In this document: piece by piece, positions 50,575-59,922 of the stretch
Layout of the letters: each line of letters opens with the position of its first letter
Position numbering within the stretch: position 1 is the first letter of the stretch
NCBI GenBank assembly: GCA_020099315.1
Contig: CP083650.1
Coordinates: forward strand, 4,712,001 to 4,776,000
Direction: 5' to 3'
From: Citrobacter europaeus
GTDB lineage: Bacteria > Pseudomonadota > Gammaproteobacteria > Enterobacterales > Enterobacteriaceae
Length of the DNA stretch: 64,000 nt
Position numbers and translations under genes: made by a program
Notes under the pieces: generated by a model
The model's input: the letters and a program-made list of their open reading frames with translations, nothing else
The model's database searches: none
Told to the model about the DNA's origin: nothing

Positions 50575-51141
50575 ATCTTATACCCACGTTAAATGAAGAC
50601 TAACATGCACCTCTACATATAAGCGTTGAGATAATCCATACCGTTTATGTGGTGGATTATATGGCTGCTATGAATGCTTTCCAATCCACAACCCGATGTA
50701 CTATAAGGAACCGGTCGTTTAGCATTCGTTTATGGTAGATTAGAAGTTATAAATTAAATTCACGGTTTATTATTCTTCATATGTGAAATTTTCAGAGTAT
50801 GTACCCTGTTTGCGCATAAGCGATCGAACACTCAACTTTTAATGTCGAATTTTTATAATTCTAAAGAATTAAATCCTTAACCCCCTGACTCGCTGTATCG
50901 TCTGCTCCCTTTATCACATTGACGCCACGATAAGAGCAATCGGCCACAAGAAGCAGTGATATTTTTTGATTTATACTGAATCATAGCGCACAACTTGAGG
51001 GGAAACGCGTGAAACACGCTGACAGATATAACGATAATTATTTGATTTACAAACTAAAAAATCTGAATCAGAAGTTTTGCGCGCAAGCCAGTTAAACATC
51101 GCGGACAATCCGGCCCCTGAACGGCCGCAAATGGTCATGTC
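50575..51141. other. 567-base AT-rich gap between two winged-helix genes
   Basis: A divergent region between the gene ending at 50574 and the MarT-like gene. It is visibly AT-rich (for example 50720-50880), as is common for H-NS-silenced control regions. It holds one 28-codon candidate frame (51009-51095). No RNA gene or repeat recognised. Confidence 0.55.
51009..51095 (+). CDS. candidate 28-residue basic peptide before the MarT-like gene
   Basis: GTG start after a strong GAGGGGA ribosome site. The peptide is Lys/Asn-rich (VKHADRYNDN, ending FCAQAS). It stops 46 bases before the regulator gene. It might be a leader peptide or chance. Confidence 0.25.
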   Translation: MKHADRYNDNYLIYKLKNLNQKFCAQAS

Positions 51142-51936
51142 ATGAATAAAGTGTTTCTGATAAACGAAACGGTAATATTTGAACCGGAACTTCGCCGCCT
51201 TGGGTCATTAGCGAGTTACCCGGAACGCGCGGTCACTCTGCATGGCCCGGTAAATGAATGCCTGGCGCAACTACTTGAACACAATGGAGAAGTGCTTACA
51301 CAACGTTATCTTTTCTCTGCCGTATGGGAAAAGCAGGGAGCGGTTGTCACGACCAATGCGCTTTATCAGACGATTTCATCCATTCGCAAAGCGCTGAAGG
51401 CGGCGGGTCTGGCTGATGATGTGGTAAAAACGCTGCCCAAGGCGGGCTTTAAGTGTATCGCCCGGGTTGTTGCGGGTGAGCGGGACAATTTTATTAAACC
51501 GCAGAAAATATCTGCCGACCCCGTTTTAATCGCACCATCATCTGAACAAACAGAAGCATTTGTCGAGGCCACTAAAACATCACCAAAGCGTTTGTGGCCG
51601 TACTGGGTAGCTCTCCTGCTGTTTATTCTCTCCTGCAGCGTCCTTTATCAGACCTGGAAATATGAAGAGCCCATTTTTGCTCGCTATCACCCTGTTGGCC
51701 AAATGAACGGATGCACGGTTTTCTCTTCCTGGTACGATCGTGACAAAAGCCAAAGCGCATTTGAAGCGTTGTCCGGTCGCTATCCATTCAGTTGTCATGA
51801 AGGCGAAAATGCTTATTTAACCCTCAACCATGCGCAGCGTGGTGTAACGGTGTTAATTTGCGATAATAACCCACAAAAGAGCGCCACACGTTGCCGCTCC
51901 ATTTATTACAAGCAGCAATATAATGAAAATAAATAA
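51142..51936 (+). CDS. MarT-like (ToxR/CadC-type) membrane-bound transcriptional regulator
   Basis: A 264-residue one-component regulator. Residues 1-110 are a winged-helix DNA-binding domain (TQRYLFSAVWEKQG, TTNALYQTISSIRKALKAAG, KTLPKAGFKC). A linker leads to one membrane helix at 153-170, then about 90 periplasmic residues with four cysteines (191, 218, 240, 251) that could form disulfides. Architecture matches ToxR, CadC and Salmonella MarT. It overlaps the next gene by 14 bases, as regulator and membrane partner pairs often do. Its inducer and targets are unknown. Confidence 0.82.
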   Translation: MNKVFLINETVIFEPELRRLGSLASYPERAVTLHGPVNECLAQLLEHNGEVLTQRYLFSAVWEKQGAVVTTNALYQTISSIRKALKAAGLADDVVKTLPKAGFKCIARVVAGERDNFIKPQKISADPVLIAPSSEQTEAFVEATKTSPKRLWPYWVALLLFILSCSVLYQTWKYEEPIFARYHPVGQMNGCTVFSSWYDRDKSQSAFEALSGRYPFSCHEGENAYLTLNHAQRGVTVLICDNNPQKSATRCRSIYYKQQYNENK

Positions 51937-52387
51937 GGGTCTTCTAATCTGGTCGCTGATTGCTCTGGCGATTGCGGCACCGCTATTGGCCGCCATTTAT
52001 ATTCAACATCAGCGAGCGAATTTTAGCTGTGAGATCCACACCGCCATTGTGTATGACAATTCGGTACTGGATATGATCCTGGACTTTAATCTTAATAACG
52101 GTAATGGTAACTATGAAGCCGTGGGGGAATATACAGAAGATGGCGCTCAGTCTCAGTCCGTCAGTAATAAAGTGACGTTTAAATACTGGCATGAGGATGG
52201 GGAAGTGATCATGGTTTCTGATGAAACAAATCCACTCCCGAAGAAGAATGAATTCTTCAGAACGTTTATCCCCGATTTCTTTCAGCACCGCGATCGCGGG
52301 ATCAGATTTCAGATAATACCGGCAAACGCCACCAGCTATATTTTTAACTATGATAGCGCGCCAGTTTTCTATTGCTCCAAAGGCTGA
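51923..52387 (+). CDS. FidL-like membrane-anchored periplasmic protein
   Basis: A 154-residue protein with a signal anchor at residues 7-28 and a periplasmic domain of about 125 residues holding two cysteines (near 36 and 151). Placed directly after a MarT-like regulator with a 14-base overlap, it matches the FidL family, which accompanies MarT in Salmonella pathogenicity island 3. By analogy with ToxS it may steady or tune the periplasmic part of its partner. That role is inference. Confidence 0.72.
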   Translation: MKINKGLLIWSLIALAIAAPLLAAIYIQHQRANFSCEIHTAIVYDNSVLDMILDFNLNNGNGNYEAVGEYTEDGAQSQSVSNKVTFKYWHEDGEVIMVSDETNPLPKKNEFFRTFIPDFFQHRDRGIRFQIIPANATSYIFNYDSAPVFYCSKG

Positions 52388-52402
52388 CCAAAAGAGGGTC
52401 GA

Positions 52403-53161
52403 TTACAGGAACATCCCGCCAGAGACTTCGATACGCTGCGCCGTCATCCAGGCCAGCTCATCGCTGAGCAACGCAGCAATAGCGTCGCCAATATCATCCG
52501 GTAACCCAACGCGCCCCAACGCCGTTTGCGATGCGATGTACGCATTCAGTTGCGCATTATCCCGCACGTTTCCGCCGCTAAAATCCGTCTCTATTGCGCC
52601 AGGCGCTATAATATTCGCCGTAATACCGCGCTCGCCCAGCTCTTTTGCCTGATAACGGGTTAACACCTCCATCGCGCCTTTCATGGCAGCGTAAGCGCTG
52701 TAGCCTGGCAGCGCAAAGCGCGCCAGCCCGGTCGAAACATTAAGGATCCGTCCACCGCTGTTGATCAACGGCAGCAGGTTCTGCGTCAGGAAAAAAGGAC
52801 CTTTAAAATGGATGTTCAAAAGCTGGTCAAATTGCGCTTCGGTGAACGCCGGATACGGTGCGTTAATGCCAATCCCGGCGTTGTTCAATAAATAATCAAA
52901 GGTGTCGCTTTGCCAGTGCGTCCGTAGGGTTTCCTGCACCTGTTTAACAAACTGTGGGAAAGTCGAAATATCGCCGACATTCAACGGCAATGCCGCTGCT
53001 TTACTGCCAGATTGGCGGATCTCCTCCACAACCTGCTGCGCTTCTTTTTCATTGCTGTTCCACGTCAGGATGATACCAATTCCTTTACTCGCCAGCTTCA
53101 GCGCCGCGTTTTTACCGAGTCCACGGCCGCCGCCGGTCACCAATGCGATACGTTGCGTCAT
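52403..53161 (-). CDS. short-chain dehydrogenase/reductase
   Basis: A 252-residue classical SDR of unknown substrate. The cofactor motif TGGGRGLGKNAALKL is at residues 9-23, NNAG near 95, and the catalytic Ser-Tyr-Lys triad appears as NVSTG, then YSAYAAMK near residue 160. It ends with the usual EVSGGMFL. The ATG at 53161 has GAGG upstream; a longer open frame to 53299 is rejected. It is divergent from the LysR gene yhjC, a layout typical of a regulated target. Confidence 0.88.
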   Translation of the reverse strand: MTQRIALVTGGGRGLGKNAALKLASKGIGIILTWNSNEKEAQQVVEEIRQSGSKAAALPLNVGDISTFPQFVKQVQETLRTHWQSDTFDYLLNNAGIGINAPYPAFTEAQFDQLLNIHFKGPFFLTQNLLPLINSGGRILNVSTGLARFALPGYSAYAAMKGAMEVLTRYQAKELGERGITANIIAPGAIETDFSGGNVRDNAQLNAYIASQTALGRVGLPDDIGDAIAALLSDELAWMTAQRIEVSGGMFL

Positions 53162-53280
53162 AAGAAACCTCATTTCAGGTGTTGTGAAGATTGAGACAAA
53201 GCTTATTAGGTGGTAGAAAAACAATAAATACCGCTGACTGCGCATTACTGTTTCATTTAGAACAACAATAGGGCATGAGA

Positions 53281-54180
53281 ATGGATAAAATTCACGCAAT
53301 GCAGTTGTTCATCCGCGTCGCAGAACTGGAGAGCTTTTCACGCGCGGCAGACACCCTCGGACTTCCTAAAGGTAGCGTATCGCGCCAAATCCAGGCCCTG
53401 GAAAATCATCTGGGCACGCAGTTGTTGCATCGCACTACCCGCCGCGTTCAGCTCACGCAAGACGGCATGATTTATTACGAACGTGCGAAAGATCTGTTGA
53501 GCAACCTGGATGAACTGGATGGGCTATTTCATCACGATCCGGCCAGCATCAGCGGCAAGCTGCGCGTCGATATGCCGGTTGGCGTGGCGAGAAATCTGGT
53601 GATGCCCCGCTTACCGACCTTCTTGCATCAATATCCGGGCCTTGAGCTCGAACTCAGCAGCAGCGACCGTCTGGTGGATTTGATCCGCGAAGGCTTCGAC
53701 TGTGTAGTACGTGTGGGAACGCTGAAAGATTCAGGGTTGATTGCACGCCCGCTGGGAAAACTCACGCAGATTAACTGCGCCAGCCCACAATATCTCGCCC
53801 GCTTTGGTTATCCGGAAAGCCTCGAAGATTTAGCCTCCCATGCGGTGGTGCACTACTCGGTCAATTTGGGAACGCGTGCGCAAGGCTTCGAAGTGGCGAC
53901 AGACAACGGTGCTAAATGGGTTAAAACCGGCGGTATGCTGACGGTGAACAGTACCGAAACGTATCATGCGGCATGTCTTGCCGGTCTGGGCATTATTCAG
54001 GTACCGCGCGTGGGTGTACGTGAAGCCCTGCGCGCCGGTACATTGGTCGAAGTATTGCCGCAATATCGCGCCGAGCCATTACCGGTTTCATTGCTCTATC
54101 CGCATCGCCGCAACCTCTCCCGCCGGGTACACCTGTTTATGGAATGGTTGACCGGCGTGATGAAAGACTATGTGGACTGA
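53281..54180 (+). CDS. yhjC: LysR-family regulator YhjC
   Basis: A 299-residue LysR-type regulator: N-terminal helix-turn-helix (ESFSRAADTLGLPKGSVSRQ then LENHLGTQLLHRTTRRV) and a two-lobed effector domain. The ATG at 53281 has AGGG at fitting distance and gives the E. coli YhjC length; an ATG two codons upstream is possible. It is divergent from the SDR gene with a 119-base gap and probably controls it. The inducer is unknown. Confidence 0.92.
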   Translation: MDKIHAMQLFIRVAELESFSRAADTLGLPKGSVSRQIQALENHLGTQLLHRTTRRVQLTQDGMIYYERAKDLLSNLDELDGLFHHDPASISGKLRVDMPVGVARNLVMPRLPTFLHQYPGLELELSSSDRLVDLIREGFDCVVRVGTLKDSGLIARPLGKLTQINCASPQYLARFGYPESLEDLASHAVVHYSVNLGTRAQGFEVATDNGAKWVKTGGMLTVNSTETYHAACLAGLGIIQVPRVGVREALRAGTLVEVLPQYRAEPLPVSLLYPHRRNLSRRVHLFMEWLTGVMKDYVD

Positions 54181-54227
54181 CAAGCTATACTGTCTTGAGA
54201 ATGAATAAAACAAGGATTACTGCCCTG

Positions 54228-55253
54228 ATGACGCAGGAAAAAGAAATTAAACGCCCCATTCAGGAACTTGAGCACGCGCCGATCCCAAAAATTGAGACCC
54301 AGGAGCGTAAAAAAACAGAAACCGACGGTACGACCAATCAGGCATTGAAAACCGCCCTGACCTTCGCCGATAAAATTCAACGTCAGCCCGTCATCGCCCA
54401 TATGATTCGTGCCGCAGAGCGTTTTAATGACCGCATGGGAAACCAGTTTGGCGCCGCCATCACCTACTTCTCGTTTCTGTCGATGATCCCCATTCTGATG
54501 GTGTCGTTTGCCGCCGCAGGTTTTATTCTCGCTTCGCACCCTACGCTGTTGCAGGATATCTTCAGCAAAATTCTGCTCAACGTCAGCGACCCGACGCTCG
54601 CCTCCACGTTGAAAAACACCATCAATACCGCCGTTCAGCAACGTACCACCGTGGGTCTGGTAGGGCTTGGCATTGCGCTCTATTCCGGAATTAACTGGAT
54701 GGGAAACCTGCGCGAAGCGATTCGTGCCCAGTCGCGGGATGTCTGGGAGCGTACCCCACAGGATCAGGAAAAAATTTGGGTCAAATATCTGCGTGATTTT
54801 GTGTCCTTGATTGGCTTATTGATTGCGCTAATTGTTACTCTGTCCATTACCTCCATCGCCGGTTCCGCCCAGCAGATGATTATCTCTGCGCTGTATCTCG
54901 ACGGTATCGACTGGTTGAAGCCCGCCTGGCGACTGATCGGCCTGGCCATTTCTATTTTCGCCAACTACCTGCTGTTCTTCTGGATTTTTTGGCGGCTACC
55001 GCGTCACCGACCGCGTAAGAAAGCGCTCATTCGCGGTACGTTTATCGCGGCGCTGGGGTTTGAAGTCATCAAAATGATCATGACGTACACGCTGCCATCG
55101 TTGGTCCAATCACCGTCAGGCGCGGCGTTTGGTTCCGTGCTTGGACTGATGGCATTTTTCTACTTCTTCGCCCGTCTGACGCTGTTTTGCGCAGCCTGGA
55201 TTGCCACGGCGGAATACAAAGACGACCCGCGAATGCCGGGGAAAACTCAATAG
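54228..55253 (+). CDS. yhjD: inner-membrane YihY/BrkB-family protein YhjD
   Basis: A 341-residue membrane protein with about six helices and a charged N-terminal cytosolic tail of 65 residues. The family motif GNQFGAAITYFSFLSMIPIL starts the first helix. In E. coli, a mutation in yhjD suppresses loss of the lipid-A flippase MsbA, so a role in lipid export has been suggested. I chose the ATG at 54228 by agreement with E. coli; an ATG at 54201 in frame is an alternative. Confidence 0.92.
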   Translation: MTQEKEIKRPIQELEHAPIPKIETQERKKTETDGTTNQALKTALTFADKIQRQPVIAHMIRAAERFNDRMGNQFGAAITYFSFLSMIPILMVSFAAAGFILASHPTLLQDIFSKILLNVSDPTLASTLKNTINTAVQQRTTVGLVGLGIALYSGINWMGNLREAIRAQSRDVWERTPQDQEKIWVKYLRDFVSLIGLLIALIVTLSITSIAGSAQQMIISALYLDGIDWLKPAWRLIGLAISIFANYLLFFWIFWRLPRHRPRKKALIRGTFIAALGFEVIKMIMTYTLPSLVQSPSGAAFGSVLGLMAFFYFFARLTLFCAAWIATAEYKDDPRMPGKTQ

Positions 55254-55602
55254 CCACCGCCGGATTAGTTGTGAATTGCCGGATGGCGACGCACGCGTCT
55301 TATCCGGCCTACGGGTGAGTTTGTAGGCCGGATAAGCGCAGCGCCATCCGGCAATTATAATACCGCCTGTTCTTACTGATTTAGTGAATAAATCCAGTCC
55401 GTAACTTTTATTTAACCAAAAACCAGTTTTATCATCCAAGTTTTAAATTTTGTGAAGCATTTCATGGAAGTGAAATCTCCAGCCTAAAAATTATCCCCTT
55501 TTTGCTCCATTTTTGACCGGCGCCAAGGTTTGTTACAGATTGAAATGTCTCTTTTGCTGTGCGTAATATGACCTTTCGTTCGACCTAAAATAAGAAAATA
55601 TT
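55254..55602. other. 349-base gap between yhjD and yhjE
   Basis: The first 100 bases hold a two-unit BIME; the rest is AT-rich leader and promoter region of yhjE with no gene seen. Confidence 0.6.
55275..55354. repeat. BIME (two inverted REP units)
   Basis: Unit one TTGCCGGATGGCGACGCACG to TTATCCGGCCTAC, unit two TGTAGGCCGGATAAGCGCAG to CCATCCGGCAA, in opposite orientation. Confidence 0.88.
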
Positions 55603-56925
55603 ATGCAAGCAACAGCCACAACGCTCGACAACGAACAGGAACATACCCCGGTCAACTCGCGCAATAAAGTCGTCGTCGCCTCGCTCATTGGCACCGCCAT
55701 TGAGTTCTTCGACTTCTATATTTACGCCACCGCTGCGGTAATCGTGTTCCCGCATATCTTCTTCCCCCAGGGGGATCCGACCGCTGCTACGCTGCAGTCG
55801 CTCGCCACCTTTGCTATCGCCTTTGTGGCACGGCCGATCGGTTCCGCTGTGTTCGGCCATTTTGGCGATCGCGTAGGGCGCAAAGTCACGCTGGTTGCTT
55901 CGCTACTCACCATGGGGATCTCGACGGTTGTCATTGGCCTGCTGCCGGGCTATGAAACTATCGGCATTTTCGCCCCGCTGCTGCTGGCTCTGGCACGTTT
56001 TGGCCAGGGGTTAGGTCTGGGTGGTGAATGGGGTGGTGCTGCGCTGCTGGCGACGGAAAACGCACCGCCGCGTAAACGCGCGCTGTACGGATCATTTCCG
56101 CAGTTGGGCGCGCCTATCGGCTTCTTCTTCGCCAACGGCACTTTCCTGTTGCTCTCCTGGTTGCTGACCGACGAGCAGTTTATGAGCTGGGGTTGGCGCG
56201 TGCCGTTCATCTTCTCTGCGGTGCTGGTGATTATCGGTTTGTACGTACGCGTCTCGCTGCATGAATCTCCGGTCTTCGTCAAAGTGGCTGCGGCGAAAAA
56301 ACAGGTGAAAATCCCGCTGGGAACCCTGCTGACAAAACATGTCCGCGTGACGATCCTCGGCACGTTCATCATGCTGGCGACCTATACGCTGTTCTATATC
56401 ATGACCGTCTATTCGATGACGTTCAGCACCGCTGCAGCGCCTGTAGGGCTTGGCCTGCCGCGTAATGAAGTGTTGTGGATGCTGATGATGGCGGTTATTG
56501 GCTTTGGCGTTATGGTGCCGGTGGCGGGTCTGCTGGCCGACGCGTTTGGTCGTCGCAAGAGCATGCTCATCATCACCACGCTTATCATTCTGTTTGCGTT
56601 GTTTGCCTTTAAACCACTGCTCGGCTCTGGCAATCCGGTGCTGGTTTTCGCCTTCCTGTTGCTGGGCTTGAGTCTGATGGGACTGACATTTGGTCCGATG
56701 GGCGCGCTGCTGCCGGAGCTGTTCCCGACCGAAGTGCGCTACACGGGGGCATCGTTTTCATACAATGTTTCATCGATTCTTGGCGCCTCCGTTGCCCCTT
56801 ACATTGCCGCATGGCTGCAGGCGAATTACGGTCTGGCGGCGGTCGGTACGTATCTGGCATCGATGGCGGCGTTAACGCTGATTGCGCTGCTGTTAACCCA
56901 CGAAACCCGCCATCAGTCATTGTGA
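55603..56925 (+). CDS. yhjE: MHS-family major facilitator transporter YhjE
   Basis: A 440-residue permease of the metabolite:H+ symporter branch of the MFS, related to ShiA, ProP and KgtP, with 12 predicted helices. The MFS motif GHFGDRVGRK lies after helix two and the family motif FGQGLGLGGEWGGAALLATE in helix four. The length equals that of E. coli YhjE. The substrate is unknown. The ribosome site is weak (AATAAGAAA). Confidence 0.92.
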   Translation: MQATATTLDNEQEHTPVNSRNKVVVASLIGTAIEFFDFYIYATAAVIVFPHIFFPQGDPTAATLQSLATFAIAFVARPIGSAVFGHFGDRVGRKVTLVASLLTMGISTVVIGLLPGYETIGIFAPLLLALARFGQGLGLGGEWGGAALLATENAPPRKRALYGSFPQLGAPIGFFFANGTFLLLSWLLTDEQFMSWGWRVPFIFSAVLVIIGLYVRVSLHESPVFVKVAAAKKQVKIPLGTLLTKHVRVTILGTFIMLATYTLFYIMTVYSMTFSTAAAPVGLGLPRNEVLWMLMMAVIGFGVMVPVAGLLADAFGRRKSMLIITTLIILFALFAFKPLLGSGNPVLVFAFLLLGLSLMGLTFGPMGALLPELFPTEVRYTGASFSYNVSSILGASVAPYIAAWLQANYGLAAVGTYLASMAALTLIALLLTHETRHQSL

Positions 56926-56932
56926 TTCTATT

Positions 56933-56962
56933 GCCGGATACGGTGTAACCACCGCATCCGGC
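56933..56962. repeat. REP-like hairpin between yhjE and yhjG
   Basis: GCCGGATACGGT pairs with ACCGCATCCGGC around a short loop between convergent genes. Confidence 0.7.
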
Positions 56963-56968
56963 CAGACG

Positions 56969-59029
56969 TCACTTCTTCATCTGCGACAGGATCGTCCGGC
57001 ACTGATTCGCGTCACTCTCTGACGGCGAAATTAGCGCCAGCAAGGCCGCCGCTGGCGTCACCAGTGTTGCCAGCGCGGCAGCAACCGCACCGCGCGCAAT
57101 CAGCGGCCCTGCCTTCACGCCAGCCTGCGGATCCTTAAAGGTGCCGCGAACATACAGCGGCGAACGCAGCGTAATAATACGAATGCCTTTGCTCTCTGGA
57201 TCGATGGTTAAATCCAGTTGCTCCGACGCAAAGCTCGCCGTACCGGTGACATTGATGACCGCGTTTTCCGTGTCGAAAGCAAAAATCTGCGGACGCGCCA
57301 CGCCGTTCACAATATCCAGATTCGCCGCCGCGCAGTTCACCCGCACCTCGTCATCACCAAATATCTGCCCGACGATATAGTTACCCAGATTCAAGCCCAC
57401 AATTTCCATCAGATTCCGGCTGATCAAACCATCGTTCATCAGTAGCTTGAGGTTGCCATTGCTGTTACCAAGCAGCGCAGCGACCGAGTTTCCGCTCCCA
57501 CTAAACCTGGCGTCACCGTTCATTTCGCCAAGCGTTTTTTGCATCAGTTCCACATCCGGCATCAGCGCTTTAAGCTTCAGGCGGCGAGCCTGGATATCCG
57601 CCTGCCCCCGCATCGGCTTTTTATCCCCTTCCAGATGGATGCTGGAAACAATGCTGCCGCCCGCAAGACCGAATTTCAGCGGCTGCAGGCGCAGGTCGGC
57701 ATTTTTCAGGATGATATGGGTGGAGAGATCGCTGATCGGCAGACTGCTGCCGTGCTCAATACGCCGTCCTTTGAAACGCACGTCAGCGTCCATCACGTTC
57801 CATTTGTCGGTTTCAAAACGGTCATACGGCAAGACCTTGCCCGCAGGTTGAACGCTCTTCTCACCTTTGCGCTGTTCAGATTGTTTTGCCCGTTCTGCCC
57901 CTTTGCCTGAATCCACACCGATCAACGGACCCAAATCAGCCAGCCTCAGTTGGCGAGACTCAACATCCCCCTTCAGCATGGGTCGCGGTTTACCGGTGGT
58001 ATAGGCCAGCGTTCCGTGAATATCGCTATCGCCAATGCGGCCATTAAAATCGCGATAATTAAAAACAGAGGATTTTTCCGGGTCGATTTTTGCCACCAGA
58101 CGCCCGTCGGTTTCAAACGGCGGCGTATCCGGGAGCAGTACGCCGGTCAAATCGTACAAATCCCCTAGCGAATCTCCCGAGAATTTAAGCCGCAGATCCG
58201 CCCCGCCCATGTTCAACGGATCGTTTATCGTGCCGATAAACGCCACGCGCGTATTGCCCGAACGGAAATCAGCCTGAATCGGGAAAGGGGTATCTTCGCC
58301 ACGCAGCGCCAGCATTCCGCCTATTTTCCCGCTACCGCTTAGCGGTTCGCCGTTATATCGCCCTTGCGCTTTCAGCCCAAATACGTAGTCCTCGACGCGG
58401 GCGTTGCTCTCTTTACCCTTTGCGCCGGTCACTTCGCTAAAGGGCAACGGTTTACCCAGCGGATCGACCAGGATCTCAAGCTCTGACTTCGTCACCTTAT
58501 CGTTAATGGCGATACGTCCCTGATCGAACAGAATGTTATCCAGCCGGAACGACCACGCGGATGGCGGCGCATTGGGATCGCGATTTTCATCCCCTGCTAA
58601 GTTAAAGGTCCAGTTATTGTTTTCCTCAGACAGGCGGATAAGCCGCGCATCGGGTTTGACCAGCTTGATCCACGGGAGCCAGACGGTTTTTGTCAGCAGC
58701 GCCAGTGGGGCGAGCGTGGCTTCAACGCGCGGGAGATGCACCATGGTAACGTCAGGAATATCTGGCGGGTTGCCAAGGATAATATCTTCGGCATGGATAT
58801 GCGGCCACGGAACCCAGCTACGCCAGCCGGTTTCCTGCTGCTGGCGCTGCCAAACCACGCCCAGATCCCCTCGTATGGCGAAGGGCCGGTTGAGTTCTGT
58901 AGAGACTTTCTGGTTGATGGTCGGTTTGAGCCGGTTCCAGTCAAATGTCGCAATCACAATGATGAGTACGACGATCAACAACAAGAAAACCCCTATTACT
59001 GAAGTGGTTATTTTACCTGTTCTCGTCAT
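56969..59029 (-). CDS. yhjG: AsmA-family protein YhjG
   Basis: A 686-residue inner-membrane-anchored periplasmic protein of the AsmA family. Residues 10-28 form the anchor, and the typical N-terminal motif DWNRLKPTINQKVSTELNRP follows. The C-terminal DUF748/AsmA-2 part carries NVTGTASFASEQLDLTIDP. AsmA-like proteins are thought to move phospholipids toward the outer membrane. The length is close to E. coli YhjG (691). The start has GGAGG upstream. Confidence 0.93.
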   Translation of the reverse strand: MTRTGKITTSVIGVFLLLIVVLIIVIATFDWNRLKPTINQKVSTELNRPFAIRGDLGVVWQRQQQETGWRSWVPWPHIHAEDIILGNPPDIPDVTMVHLPRVEATLAPLALLTKTVWLPWIKLVKPDARLIRLSEENNNWTFNLAGDENRDPNAPPSAWSFRLDNILFDQGRIAINDKVTKSELEILVDPLGKPLPFSEVTGAKGKESNARVEDYVFGLKAQGRYNGEPLSGSGKIGGMLALRGEDTPFPIQADFRSGNTRVAFIGTINDPLNMGGADLRLKFSGDSLGDLYDLTGVLLPDTPPFETDGRLVAKIDPEKSSVFNYRDFNGRIGDSDIHGTLAYTTGKPRPMLKGDVESRQLRLADLGPLIGVDSGKGAERAKQSEQRKGEKSVQPAGKVLPYDRFETDKWNVMDADVRFKGRRIEHGSSLPISDLSTHIILKNADLRLQPLKFGLAGGSIVSSIHLEGDKKPMRGQADIQARRLKLKALMPDVELMQKTLGEMNGDARFSGSGNSVAALLGNSNGNLKLLMNDGLISRNLMEIVGLNLGNYIVGQIFGDDEVRVNCAAANLDIVNGVARPQIFAFDTENAVINVTGTASFASEQLDLTIDPESKGIRIITLRSPLYVRGTFKDPQAGVKAGPLIARGAVAAALATLVTPAAALLALISPSESDANQCRTILSQMKK

Positions 59030-59106
59030 GTCTAACCTCCTTACTTCCTTCCTTGCCTGTCCTAAAGATAGTCCAGTAGAAGAAAAGGAGGCGCTCTACA
59101 TCCTCA

Positions 59107-59874
59107 TCAAAGCGACAGAATAACGTCTTCGAGGGTATCCAGGGGCACTGGACGAGAGAGAAAATAGCCTTGGGCCGCGAAAGCCGGTGAGTTTTGCACA
59201 TCACGCCACTCTTCCAGCGTTTCGACACCTTCAACAATTACGCCGCGGCAATAGCGGTTCATCAGCTGTAACAGTAGCGTGAAGAGATTGCGGCCTTCCG
59301 GCGTCTGGCGCAGCATGACAAACAGGTCCCGCGCCACTTTGATATAGTCGTAACTCACTTCGCTCAGGGCCGAGAAGTTCGCCATACCGGTACCGAAATC
59401 ATCCAGCCAGAGCGGGCCAAATTCGCACATTGAGGCGAACGACGAGCCCTTCGGCAAACGGATATGCTCCACCAGTTCAAAGCGCAGCCACGGCAGGCAT
59501 TCGATGATTTTCAGGATTTCGGGATCCTGGCGCATGGCAATAAGCGTTGGCCCGTCGACATTCACTGATGCCAGCAGATTATTGACCCGGAAAAACGCTG
59601 CTTTTTGTTCAAGCTGTAAAAGCTGCTCTTTCACTACATCGACACGATGTCGGACGGCTACTTCGGCAAAATAGCGGTCTGGAGCGATGCGTTGGGAGGG
59701 GTTTTCAGGATGGCTCACGACGGTCAGCAGCTCAACGGCCATCAGCCGACCGTTGGTCTGGTAAATCGGCTGGTAGGTGTAAGCACGCTCGCACTGCAGC
59801 CAATAGCGTCTCTCCTGCAAGCTTTCAATACTCGCATCGGGCGTAATTAGCTGCTGGGTAACCTGCTTTATCAT
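59107..59874 (-). CDS. pdeH: c-di-GMP phosphodiesterase PdeH
   Basis: A 255-residue EAL-domain enzyme (YhjH) that keeps c-di-GMP low so that flagella rotate freely without YcgR braking. The EAL motif reads ELL at residues 48-50; LDDFGTGMANF, the VEGVET loop and QGYFLSRP follow. I chose the start at 59874 to match E. coli; the frame is open 15 codons further. A near-consensus sigma-28 promoter lies 49-75 bases upstream, so it is a late flagellar gene. Confidence 0.95.
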   Translation of the reverse strand: MIKQVTQQLITPDASIESLQERRYWLQCERAYTYQPIYQTNGRLMAVELLTVVSHPENPSQRIAPDRYFAEVAVRHRVDVVKEQLLQLEQKAAFFRVNNLLASVNVDGPTLIAMRQDPEILKIIECLPWLRFELVEHIRLPKGSSFASMCEFGPLWLDDFGTGMANFSALSEVSYDYIKVARDLFVMLRQTPEGRNLFTLLLQLMNRYCRGVIVEGVETLEEWRDVQNSPAFAAQGYFLSRPVPLDTLEDVILSL

Positions 59875-59922
59875 CTGAGATGTCCTGTAAATAAGAGTGT
59901 GACTGACCGGACTCGTCAAAGG

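Noticed and set aside
52403..53299. 46-residue N-terminal extension of the SDR protein
   Set aside because: It would run over the yhjC start, and the SDR cofactor motif normally lies within about 10 residues of the true start.
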